64,000 bases of DNA from Actinoplanes regularis (lineage in GTDB: Bacteria > Actinomycetota > Actinomycetes > Mycobacteriales > Micromonosporaceae): positions 62,001 through 126,000 of the forward strand of contig NZ_FZNR01000007.1 in assembly GCF_900188005.1 (NCBI RefSeq). The letters run 5' to 3'. The notes beneath the pieces are model-generated. The model saw only the letters and a program-made list of their open reading frames with translations. It did no database searches and was not told the origin of the DNA. Positions 42,987 through 50,501 of the stretch are shown piece by piece (positions within the stretch are counted from its first letter, which is position 1; each line of letters begins with the position of its first letter). Position numbers and translations under genes: made by a program.

Positions 42987-44381
42987 TCAGGCTCGGCGCG
43001 GCAGCCACAGCGCGACGACCGCGCCCACGGCGAGGATCGCCGAGCCGGTCAGCACCGCCGGACGGGTGCCGTCGATGAACGCGTCCAGGCTGCCGAAACC
43101 GCCGAGCGAGCTGAAGATCGAGGAGAGCGCCGCCACCCCCGCCGCCACCCCGAACTCCCGGATCGTGTTGTTCGTCCCGGACGCCACGCCCTGCGCGTCG
43201 GTGTCCACGCTGGCCAGGACCATCGTGCTGACCGGGGCGAAGGTCAGGCCCATGCCGATTCCGGCCAGGATGAACGCGCCGATCAGCGACGGGTACGACG
43301 CCGTGACCGAGAGGCGCAGTGCCATCCAGAGCAGGCCGGCGGCCAGGAACACCTGACCGGCGACGATCAGTGTGCGCTGACCGATCCGGCCGGCGAGCAG
43401 GCCGGCGAGCGGGGCGACCACCATCGGGGCCGCGGTCCACGGGAGGGTGCGCAGGCCCGACTGCAGCGGGCTGAGCCCCTGCACCACCTGGAAGAACTGG
43501 GCGAGCAGGAACACCGAGCCGAACGCGCCGGCCGAGAACGTCAGGGTCACCACGTTCACCAGGCTGAAGCCGCGGCTGCGGAACAGGTGCAGCGGCAGCA
43601 TCGGCGTGCGGTTGCGGGCCTGCCACAGGACGAACGCGGCGAGCAGCGCGACCCCCGTGCCCAGCATGGCCGGCACCCGGCCGCTGGTCCAGCCGTGCTC
43701 CGGGCCGTCCACGACACCCCAGACCAGCAGCAGCATCCCGCCGGCGGAGAGCACCAGGCCGAGCGGGTCGAGGCGGCGGCCGTCGCCGCGGGACTCGTCG
43801 AGCGCCGTGGCCGCCAGGACCACCGCGAGCACGCCGACCGGCACGTTCAGCCAGAAGATCCAGGACCAGTGCAGACCGTCGACGACCGCGCCGCCGACGA
43901 CCGGTCCGACCGCGACGCCGAGGCCGGTGATGCCACCCCAGATGCCGACCGCCGCGTTGCGCAGTCGTGGCGGCACCGCCCGGGCCAGCAGGGTCAGCGC
44001 CAGTGGGGTGATCGCGGCGCCGCCCAGGCCCTGCACCGCGCGGGCGGTGGTGAGCTGCCAGGCCTCGGTGGCGAGCGCGGCCGCCGCGGAGGCGAGCGTG
44101 AAGACGATGATGCCGCCCAGGAACATCCGCCGCCGGCCGAGCCGGTCACCGAGGGCGGCGGCGGTGAGCAGGAACGCCGCGAACGGCAGCGTGTACGCGT
44201 TGACGAACCACTGCAGGTCGGCGATCGAGGCGTGCAGTTCGGTGCGGATCACCGGCAGCGCGGTGCTGACCACCAGGTTGTCCAGCGCGACCATGAAGGT
44301 CGGGATGCCGACGGCGGCGAGCACGGCCGCGAGCGGCCTGGTAGCCCTGGTTACGGGCCTTTCCGAGACGAGAGTGGTCAC
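42987..44381 (-). CDS. MFS drug exporter, DHA2 (EmrB/QacA) family
   Basis: A 464-residue membrane transporter with about 14 helices. Family motifs: the motif C-like GPVVGGAVVDGLHWSWIFWLNVPVG, GDRLGRRRMFL after helix 2, and LDNLVVSTALPVIRTEL in helix 1. It should export hydrophobic or cationic compounds with proton antiport. It is divergent from the TetR gene at 44453, and repeated operator half-sites lie between them, so it is very probably repressed by that regulator. Confidence 0.93.
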   Translation of the reverse strand: MTTLVSERPVTRATRPLAAVLAAVGIPTFMVALDNLVVSTALPVIRTELHASIADLQWFVNAYTLPFAAFLLTAAALGDRLGRRRMFLGGIIVFTLASAAAALATEAWQLTTARAVQGLGGAAITPLALTLLARAVPPRLRNAAVGIWGGITGLGVAVGPVVGGAVVDGLHWSWIFWLNVPVGVLAVVLAATALDESRGDGRRLDPLGLVLSAGGMLLLVWGVVDGPEHGWTSGRVPAMLGTGVALLAAFVLWQARNRTPMLPLHLFRSRGFSLVNVVTLTFSAGAFGSVFLLAQFFQVVQGLSPLQSGLRTLPWTAAPMVVAPLAGLLAGRIGQRTLIVAGQVFLAAGLLWMALRLSVTASYPSLIGAFILAGIGMGLTFAPVSTMVLASVDTDAQGVASGTNNTIREFGVAAGVAALSSIFSSLGGFGSLDAFIDGTRPAVLTGSAILAVGAVVALWLPRRA

Positions 44382-44401
44382 GACTTCCCCTGCCGTAAGT
44401 T

Positions 44402-44444
44402 GTTATCCGCTGATAACTAAGGAAGGTAAGCATCAACTGATAAC
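44402..44444. promoter_or_regulatory. TetR operator region between exporter and regulator
   Basis: GTTATC (44402-44407) and GATAAC (44412-44417) form an inverted repeat with a four-base centre. A further CTGATAAC half-site lies at 44437-44444, 27 bases away, immediately upstream of the regulator start. Two binding sites of this spacing would cover both divergent promoters. Confidence 0.7.
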
Positions 44445-44452
44445 CTGTCAAC

Positions 44453-45019
44453 GTGACTCGGACCCGCCTCACCGCCACGGAACGCCAGGAACAGATCGTC
44501 GGCGCCGCCCTGATCGCCTTTGCGCAGGGCGGATACGCCGGCACGAGCACCGACCAGGTGGCCCGGCTGTCCGGTGTGTCACAGCCGTACGTCATCCGGA
44601 TCTTCGGCTCGAAGCAGGAACTCTTCCTGGCGACCGTCCGCTACGCGGGCGACCGCGTCCAGGCCCTGTGGCGGGTCGCCGCCGAACGCGAGCCGACCCT
44701 CGCCAGCCTCGGCGCCGCGTACAAGGACCTGCTCGCCGAGCGTGAACTGCTCGTCGTCCTGCTGCACGGCTTCGCCGCCAGCGAGGATCCGGTCGTCGGC
44801 GACGCGGTCCGCGCCTGCTACGGGAACCTCTACCAGACCGTCCGGGACCTGACCGGCGCCAGCCCCGAAGAGGCCCGCGACTTCTTCGCGATGGGCATGC
44901 TGATCACCGTCCTCGGCGCCATGCGCGTCCTCGGCCCCGACCCCGTACCCCCGCAGCCCTGGATGACGTCCCTGCTCAACACCTTCCACGACCACCCGGA
45001 CGCCGCCGGTCCGGCGTAA
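44453..45019 (+). CDS. TetR-family repressor of the MFS exporter
   Basis: A 188-residue regulator. The N-terminal helix-turn-helix spans about residues 10-55 (VGAALIAFAQGGYAGTSTDQ, then VSQPYVIRIFGSKQELF); the rest is a helical ligand-binding domain. GTG start at 44453. It is divergent from the exporter and separated by the operator region, the standard layout of an auto-regulated efflux pair. Ligand unknown. Confidence 0.93.
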   Translation: MTRTRLTATERQEQIVGAALIAFAQGGYAGTSTDQVARLSGVSQPYVIRIFGSKQELFLATVRYAGDRVQALWRVAAEREPTLASLGAAYKDLLAERELLVVLLHGFAASEDPVVGDAVRACYGNLYQTVRDLTGASPEEARDFFAMGMLITVLGAMRVLGPDPVPPQPWMTSLLNTFHDHPDAAGPA

Positions 45020-45435
45020 GGCCAAAACCCGATCAAATTCTTCGGCGGTACGACCGATGGAGCCCCGTGCCCAGGCCTCGCGGCCGAGCCCCGTGAGACT
45101 CGCGCGCGACGCCGCGGCCGAGCCCGGCCGAGCCCCGTGAGACTCGCGCGCGACGCCGCGGCCGAGCCCGGCCGAGCCCCGTGAGACTCGCGCGCGACGC
45201 CGCGGCCGAGCCCGGGCCGCGGCGCGCCTCCCGGCGATCGGCCGCAAAAGGTGCCAAGCGTACTGCTACCGGGTTAAGTCGATCATCCTTGGCTGACCAC
45301 CCTCCTGACTCGAAGTGCTGGAGCAAAAGGGGGTTTCGCCGAACGAGTCGCCATTGTGAAGATTTAGGGCATTCGTCGTATCGGTGACAGCACGCTGTCC
45401 CGGCGGGCAGCGGTAGATCGGAGGCAGGGACTCTC
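45020..45435. repeat. Intergenic repeat element with three 44-bp tandem units
   Basis: No gene is seen between the TetR stop and the lectin start. GGTACGACCGATGGAG (45047-45062) opens an element that continues with GCCCCGTG, then three near-identical 44-bp units starting at 45084, 45128 and 45172 (CCGAGCCCCGTGAGACTCGC and following), ending about 45215. A single-unit relative with the same opening lies at 59894. The rest of the gap (45240-45435) holds the lectin promoter region, with no clear boxes. Confidence 0.75.
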
Positions 45436-45963
45436 GTGGTTACCGGAAAACGCGGACTCGCGAAAGCGGCGGCAGTAACCCTCGCGACGGCCGGCGTCCT
45501 CGTCGCCGGCTGGGCTTCCCCCGCGGCGGCCGCCACCAGTCAGGGCACGTTCGTCTGGATCAGCCTCCGCAGCAGTGGCTGTGTCGACGCCGATCTCAAC
45601 ACGATCGGCGGCAACGGCACCCGGGTTCAGCTCTGGGGGTGCAACCACCAGTCCCAGCAGAACTGGCGCAGGTATTCGGACGGGACGATCCGCAGCAGCA
45701 GGAGTGGCCGGTGCCTCGACGCCGACACCGGCACCATCGGCGGCAACGGCACCCGCGTCCAGCTCTGGAAATGCAACGGCTCTCTGCAGCAGAAGTGGAC
45801 GATCACGGGCCCCAGCACCGCCTCGTCCCACCGCGTCCTCAGCAACTACAGCGGACGCTGCGTCGACGCCGATCTGAACACCATCGGCCGCAACGGCACC
45901 GTCGTCCAACTCTGGGACTGCAACTCCCAGTCGCAGCAGTCGTGGCGCACCCTCTACTTCTGA
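45436..45963 (+). CDS. Secreted ricin-type beta-trefoil lectin
   Basis: A 175-residue exported protein. Signal peptide 1 to about 33 ends ASPAAAA. Then come three trefoil lobes, each with a C(V/L)DAD...NGT.VQLW.CN pattern and a QxW close: QSQQNW, LQQKW and SQQSW. All three lobes keep the Asp and Asn expected for sugar binding, so this is probably an active galactose/xylan-type lectin, here without an attached catalytic domain. The GTG at 45436 is the start. Confidence 0.92.
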   Translation: MVTGKRGLAKAAAVTLATAGVLVAGWASPAAAATSQGTFVWISLRSSGCVDADLNTIGGNGTRVQLWGCNHQSQQNWRRYSDGTIRSSRSGRCLDADTGTIGGNGTRVQLWKCNGSLQQKWTITGPSTASSHRVLSNYSGRCVDADLNTIGRNGTVVQLWDCNSQSQQSWRTLYF

Positions 45964-46002
45964 CAACCCCGTTCCTGACGAGAAACGCTCACCAGCCACC
46001 GC

Positions 46003-46036
46003 AATGCCGCGAACATCGTCCCGGGTTCGCGGCATT
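46003..46036. terminator. Hairpin terminator after the lectin gene
   Basis: AATGCCGCGAA (46003-46013) pairs perfectly with TTCGCGGCATT (46026-46036), loop of 12 bases; 40 bases after the lectin stop. Confidence 0.75.
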
Positions 46037-46123
46037 CCGGTGGCCACTCGCCGATCACGGCCTGACAGCCATCGCGGAACGTCGTGATGCCGTAACGTCT
46101 CCGGCCGATTCCCCGACCATGGG

Positions 46124-46786
46124 ATGGCGTGTCATCCTCCTCCTGTGGAGCCGGGACGATTGTTCTCCGATCCGACAGCTGCGCCGATCCCGTCGCAGCG
46201 GGTGGCGTGGTTCCTCGGCCGGCCGGACCCGGTCGAGGCGCTGGCCCGCCTGCGCGCGGGCAACGCCCGATTCACCTCAGGCACCCCGGATCCCGGCGGT
46301 GCCCCGCGCGGTGGCGTCGACTCGCGGCCCTTCGCGGTCGTCGTCGGCTGCATCGACGCCCGGGTGCCGGTGGAAGCGGTCTTCGGGCAGGGCGTCGGAG
46401 CGATCTGTGTCGTCCGTTCCGCCGGTCACGTACTGGACCGTGCCGTGACGGGTTCGGTCGAGTTCGCGGTCACCGACCTGCGGGTGTCGCTGGTGGTCGT
46501 GCTCGGCCACGACGACTGCCGTGCGGTGGCGGCCGCGGACGAGGCGGTCCGCACCGGACGCCGGCCCGCCGGCGCCCGCCGGTTCCTGATCGACCAGATC
46601 GCGCCCGCGATCCCGACGGCCGGATCGGCCGACCACAGCCTCGATGCGGCCACGCGCAGCCACATCCGCCGGACGGTGGCCACTCTCAGACAGGCCGACT
46701 ACCTGAAAGAGGCGCTTGCGGCCCGCCGAATCGACGTCGTCGGCGGGTTCTACCGACTGGAAAGCGGTCACATCGAGATGCTGTAG
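46124..46786 (+). CDS. Beta-class carbonic anhydrase
   Basis: A 220-residue zinc enzyme interconverting CO2 and bicarbonate. Zinc ligands are Cys76 (GCIDARVPVE, with Asp78 and Arg80 as the catalytic dyad), His129 and Cys132 in LGHDDCRAV. The usual GHxxCG reads GHDDCR here, a small deviation. The ATG at 46124 lacks a good ribosome site; GTG 46145 is possible. Single gene. Confidence 0.9.
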   Translation: MACHPPPVEPGRLFSDPTAAPIPSQRVAWFLGRPDPVEALARLRAGNARFTSGTPDPGGAPRGGVDSRPFAVVVGCIDARVPVEAVFGQGVGAICVVRSAGHVLDRAVTGSVEFAVTDLRVSLVVVLGHDDCRAVAAADEAVRTGRRPAGARRFLIDQIAPAIPTAGSADHSLDAATRSHIRRTVATLRQADYLKEALAARRIDVVGGFYRLESGHIEML

Positions 46787-46851
46787 TTCCCGCGAGCGTT
46801 CGTCGGAGATCAAGCGCCGAGAAGGGCACGGAATCCGCGGCATCGCCGGCC

Positions 46852-47811
46852 TCAGTTCAATGAGCGGGCGAGCACTCCCTTGGTCCGGTCGGCGAGGGCG
46901 GTCAGCTCGGCGGAACCGCCTCTCACCTCGATGAGCAGCTCGATGGCGGCCAGCAGGTACTCCAGGGCGATGACGTACTCGTCGGCCGGATCCTCGGACT
47001 CGAACTGATCGAGCAGAACCTTGAAGTCGGCCAGGACCGCCTCGGCATGACCGGCGGCCTGGCTGGGATCGCCGTTGCGCTGGATGCACCGGGCCGATTC
47101 GATCATCGCTCGGCCGACGAAGGCGTGACATTGGCCCAGCAGCCGCGTGACGATGCGACCTACCAGCCCGAGACCCCGCTCCTCGAGCTGCGGGTCGGGC
47201 AGATCGGCGAACCCCGCGGTGACCTGCCGGGCGGCCGCGGCGAGCGCGACGCCGTCGACCCACTCCTGGGAGCCCTCCGGGGCACAAGGCTGCTCTCCCA
47301 ACCGCGCGATGCACGCTTCGGCCGCCACCGACAGTGACGTCGCGGCCTGGACCAGCAGGCGGGAGCGCGCCGAATCCCGCTCCCGCGAGGCGACCGCCAG
47401 ACGTGCGACCTCGAGTGCCACGGCGACGTCCTCGGTGCCCCGGCTGGGCTCGCCGGGCCGTGCGCCCGCCAGGAGCGCCGCCGCGGCCGCCCGTTCCTCG
47501 GGCGAGGGTCCGGGCGCCTCGTCAGCGGTGGGCAGTCCGAGTTCGAGCCGGTACGACGTCCAGGCGACCGGATCCTTGACGGGGTCCGGCTCGTTCTCGG
47601 GGATGCCGGAAGCGGCGCGAACGACTCCGCCCGTGACCCGGTCCATCGCGAGCCGCGCGTCATCGAACGGCAGCGCGAACCGCTCGGTCAGAACAGTCAG
47701 GACGTCGCGGCGGCTCGTCCCCTCGCTGTCCGCTGCTCGTAGGAACAGGACAAGCGAGCGCGTCGTCGTTCCGCGAGCCAGGCGCACACTCAGGTCGTCG
47801 GTCCACTCCAC
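46852..47811 (-). CDS. Hypothetical helical protein
   Basis: A 319-residue soluble protein that is mostly alpha-helical. The N-terminal 90 residues (DLSVRLARGTTTRSLVLFLR and RRDVLTVLTERFALPFDDAR) resemble a small winged or helical adaptor domain. The rest is a helical bundle that could be TPR-like (ALEVARLAVASRERDSARSR). No catalytic motif, signal or membrane segment. I do not recognise the family. Confidence 0.6.
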   Translation of the reverse strand: MEWTDDLSVRLARGTTTRSLVLFLRAADSEGTSRRDVLTVLTERFALPFDDARLAMDRVTGGVVRAASGIPENEPDPVKDPVAWTSYRLELGLPTADEAPGPSPEERAAAAALLAGARPGEPSRGTEDVAVALEVARLAVASRERDSARSRLLVQAATSLSVAAEACIARLGEQPCAPEGSQEWVDGVALAAAARQVTAGFADLPDPQLEERGLGLVGRIVTRLLGQCHAFVGRAMIESARCIQRNGDPSQAAGHAEAVLADFKVLLDQFESEDPADEYVIALEYLLAAIELLIEVRGGSAELTALADRTKGVLARSLN

Positions 47812-47938
47812 GACCTGAGCATGCCGGTATCGACCTCGATCGACAAGATCATTGATCGCTCGATGTCGCCGGCCTGCCGGATGCGCTGTCAGGCGCGGGC
47901 TCGGGCCGTACCGGCAAGCGGATTTGATCTTGAATTGA

Positions 47939-47957
47939 GCGGGCCCGGAAAGCCCGC
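47939..47957. terminator. Short GC hairpin downstream of the FolP2-like gene
   Basis: GCGGGC (47939-47944) pairs with GCCCGC (47952-47957); 10 bases after the stop of the leftward gene at 47968. Confidence 0.45.
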
Positions 47958-47967
47958 GCCGTCCCGG

Positions 47968-48834
47968 TCAGATGTTGTGCTTGAGATAGGCGGGCTCGCG
48001 CCAGCCGAGCATGGCCTCGGTCATCCGGATCGCGTCGTACGCGGCGCGGACGTCGTGGACGCGCATGATCCGGGCGCCGCGCAGCATGCTGAAGACGACC
48101 GTGGCCAGGGTGCCGGCCAGGCGCTCCTGCTGCGGGCGGTCCAGCGTCTCGCCGATGAAATCCTTGTTGCTCAGCGCCGCGAGCAGCGGATAGCCGATCG
48201 CGGCGATCTCGTCCAGGCGGCGGGTCAGCTCCAGCGAGTGCAGGGTGTTCTTGTTCAGGTCGTGACCGGGATCGATGATGATTTGATCGTGGCGCACGCC
48301 GCGGGAGAGGGCCAGCGCGACCTTCTCCCGCAGGAAGTCGGCGACCTCGATGGTCACGTCCCGGTACTGAGGGCTGGGGTAGAGCGTGCGCGGGGCGGCC
48401 AGGCTGTGACAGATCACCAGCTGAGCGTCGGTGCCCGCGACCGCGTCGGCCATCGCCGGGTCCCGCAGGCCGGACGTGTCGTTGATGACGGCGGCACCGT
48501 GCCGGATCACCTCGGCGGCGACCTCGGGACGGAACGTGTCGACCGAGATGACGGCCAGGTCCCGGGCGGCCTCGACGACCGGGAGGACCCGGTCAAGCTC
48601 CTCGGCGGCGGACACCTCGGGACCGGGTGCGAACGGTACCCCGCCGATGTCGATCCAGTCGGCGCCCTCGGACGCCGCGGCGCGGACCGCCTCGACGGCC
48701 TTGTCCAGGGCGAAGGTGCGACCCTTGTCGTGGAACGAGTCGGGTGTCCGGTTCACGATCGCCATCACGGCGACCTGGCGGGAGAAATCGAAGGTCCGGC
48801 CGCCGATGATCCGGGTGCCGCTGAACTCGCTCAC
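47968..48834 (-). CDS. Dihydropteroate-synthase-like protein (FolP2 type)
   Basis: A 288-residue TIM-barrel of the pterin-binding family. The framework is present: MAIVNRTPDSFHDKG, AVINDTSGL, IIIDPGHDLNKN and ARIMRVHDV. But substrate motifs differ from active DHPS. The usual IDVGGESTRPG is IDIGGVPFAPG, and the SRK loop near the pABA site is LSNKDFIG. These are the changes of the second actinobacterial paralogue FolP2, which in mycobacteria does not make dihydropteroate. So I do not call it folate synthase. It is 38 bases from a divergent gene at 48873. Confidence 0.8.
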   Translation of the reverse strand: MSEFSGTRIIGGRTFDFSRQVAVMAIVNRTPDSFHDKGRTFALDKAVEAVRAAASEGADWIDIGGVPFAPGPEVSAAEELDRVLPVVEAARDLAVISVDTFRPEVAAEVIRHGAAVINDTSGLRDPAMADAVAGTDAQLVICHSLAAPRTLYPSPQYRDVTIEVADFLREKVALALSRGVRHDQIIIDPGHDLNKNTLHSLELTRRLDEIAAIGYPLLAALSNKDFIGETLDRPQQERLAGTLATVVFSMLRGARIMRVHDVRAAYDAIRMTEAMLGWREPAYLKHNI

Positions 48835-48872
48835 AACCGGCGACCCTAACAGCGGCTGGTTAGCTTGCGGTC

Positions 48873-49412
48873 ATGCCCATCCCACTCGCGCGGACGGCCG
48901 CGGAGACCAACCTCTTTCTCGAGCTGCATCCGTGCCCCTGCGGCGACGGTGCCTTCCCTGGTCACGGCCTGCCGTGGAGCACCTCGGTGCTGGCCGTCGG
49001 CGCGGAGAACACCGTCCGGTACGCCTGGGACTGCCCCGGTTGCGGGCAGCGCCGGGAGTACGACTTCCGTACCCCCGGCGAGCCCGGCCCGATCACCCGG
49101 GCGGGTGAGATTTTCCGCTGGGGTGACGGCGTCACGCCCTCCCAGCTGCTCGACCCGGGGCAGTGGATGCTGGTCGCCGACCGGTTCGCGGCCGAGGACG
49201 GGGCACGGGCCGCGGCGGCCATCGACGAGGTGCTCCTTTTCGTCCGGCGCGGACCGGTCCTGCGGCGGTACGTGGTGCCCCGGTCGGCGTTCCGCACCCC
49301 GTCCGGCCGCGCCCGCTACCGGCGGGACCGGGGTGAGTTCTCCCGGAAAAGCCTCGAATGCACCCGGGACGGCTTCCGTGTTCGGGAGTCGCGGTCCGCC
49401 GAACCTGATTGA
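48873..49412 (+). CDS. Hypothetical protein with zinc-ribbon-like cysteines
   Basis: A 179-residue soluble protein. HPCPCGDG near residues 19-26 and WDCPGCGQRREY near 52-63 give two Cys pairs, an apparent zinc ribbon. A helical region follows (FAAEDGARAAAAIDEVLLFV). The C-terminal half has strand-like and basic segments. This type occurs widely in Actinobacteria without known function. Its stop overlaps a possible TTG start of the next gene, indicating coupling. Confidence 0.7.
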   Translation: MPIPLARTAAETNLFLELHPCPCGDGAFPGHGLPWSTSVLAVGAENTVRYAWDCPGCGQRREYDFRTPGEPGPITRAGEIFRWGDGVTPSQLLDPGQWMLVADRFAAEDGARAAAAIDEVLLFVRRGPVLRRYVVPRSAFRTPSGRARYRRDRGEFSRKSLECTRDGFRVRESRSAEPD

Positions 49413-49420
49413 ATTCCGCG

Positions 49421-49960
49421 GTGGGGTATTCCGAGGTACGGCTGATCGGTACGGGCGGCCTGACCAGGTCCGAGACCGAGACCGTCGCTGAACTGCTGCA
49501 CGGGCTGGTCGCCGGGGGAGCGGCCCTGGGCTGGGTCTCGCCACCCGCACCGGACGAGGTGGCGGTGCTGCTCGCCGACGTGACCGCCGGGATCGGGCCG
49601 GGCGACGCGGCGCTGGCGGTGGCGTACGTGGAGGAGGCCCCGGTCGGGTTCGGATACTGGCGGCGGTACGAGCGGCCGACCCACCGGGTCAACGCCGACC
49701 TCGAGAAGATCGCCGTCGCCCCGGAGCATCAGGGCGCGGGCCTGGGCAGGACGCTGACGACCGTGCTGATCGCGGCGGCGGTCCAGCACTCGATCGAGGT
49801 GCTCACCCTGGACCTGCGCGGCGACAACGCGCGAGCCGTGGCGCTCTACGAGTCGCTGGGCTTCCGCAGGTACGGCACCCTGGAGAACTTCGTCGCGCGC
49901 GGGCCCGCCCGGTACGACAAGCTGTTCTACGCCCTGGACCTGCGCGGCGTCACCGTCTGA
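49421..49960 (+). CDS. GNAT-family N-acetyltransferase
   Basis: A 179-residue acetyl-CoA-dependent transferase. Motif A (LEKIAVAPEHQGAGLGRTL) binds CoA; LDLRGDNARAVALYESLGF is motif B. The GTG at 49421 is chosen; a TTG at 49409 overlapping the upstream stop is possible. Substrate unknown. Its 3' end overlaps the convergent TetR gene by 11 bases. Confidence 0.87.
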   Translation: MGYSEVRLIGTGGLTRSETETVAELLHGLVAGGAALGWVSPPAPDEVAVLLADVTAGIGPGDAALAVAYVEEAPVGFGYWRRYERPTHRVNADLEKIAVAPEHQGAGLGRTLTTVLIAAAVQHSIEVLTLDLRGDNARAVALYESLGFRRYGTLENFVARGPARYDKLFYALDLRGVTV

Positions 49961-50492
49961 CCAGCTCGGTCACCCAGTCCACGGCGACCTGCGCCTGCTC
50001 CGGCGGCCCGCTGTGCAGCCCGTCCACGATCAGCCAGATCCGGTCCGCCAGCAGCTCGTCGCCACCGAGCTCGGCGACCAGCCGGTCCACCAGGGCCCGG
50101 CTGTCCGTCAGGTAGGCCCGCGCCATCCGCGCCGGCTCGTCGTCCGCGGCCGGGAACTCGATCAGATAGTTGCGGAACGTGCAGCCCCGGTACCCCGGCC
50201 GCCGGGTCGACTCGGCGATCTCGGTGACCAGTGCGATCAGCTGCTCGGTCGGCCCGCGTGCCCAGTGCAGCGCCTCCGCGGTCGCCTGCTCCCGCTCCCG
50301 GCGGGCCAGCCGCAGATAGGCCGTGACCAGCTCCGCCTTGCTCGGGAAGTGCCGGTAGAGCAGGTTCTTGCCGCAGCCGGCGACCTCGGCGACCTGCGCC
50401 ATCCCGACCGCGTGGATGCCGTACTGGTAGAACAGCCCGGCGGCCGCGGTCAGGATGGTGTCGGGGGTCCCCGTCACCGGCGTGCGTGCCAT
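49950..50492 (-). CDS. TetR-family regulator at the end of the cytochrome bd operon
   Basis: A 180-residue regulator with an N-terminal helix-turn-helix (ILTAAAGLFYQYGIHAVGMA, then CGKNLLYRHFPSKAELV). It begins nine bases after the cydDC stop, so it may be the last gene of the cyd operon. ATG 50492. Target genes are unknown; the intergenic space is too short for its own operator and promoter, which favours co-transcription. Confidence 0.88.
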   Translation of the reverse strand: MARTPVTGTPDTILTAAAGLFYQYGIHAVGMAQVAEVAGCGKNLLYRHFPSKAELVTAYLRLARREREQATAEALHWARGPTEQLIALVTEIAESTRRPGYRGCTFRNYLIEFPAADDEPARMARAYLTDSRALVDRLVAELGGDELLADRIWLIVDGLHSGPPEQAQVAVDWVTELVRR

Positions 50493-50501
50493 GATCCCAG
50501 C

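Noticed and set aside
45084..45215. CRISPR array
   Set aside because: The 44-bp units are directly adjacent, without spacers, and no cas genes are present.
47968..48834. Functional folP (dihydropteroate synthase)
   Set aside because: Key substrate-binding motifs are replaced, matching the FolP2 paralogue rather than the active enzyme.
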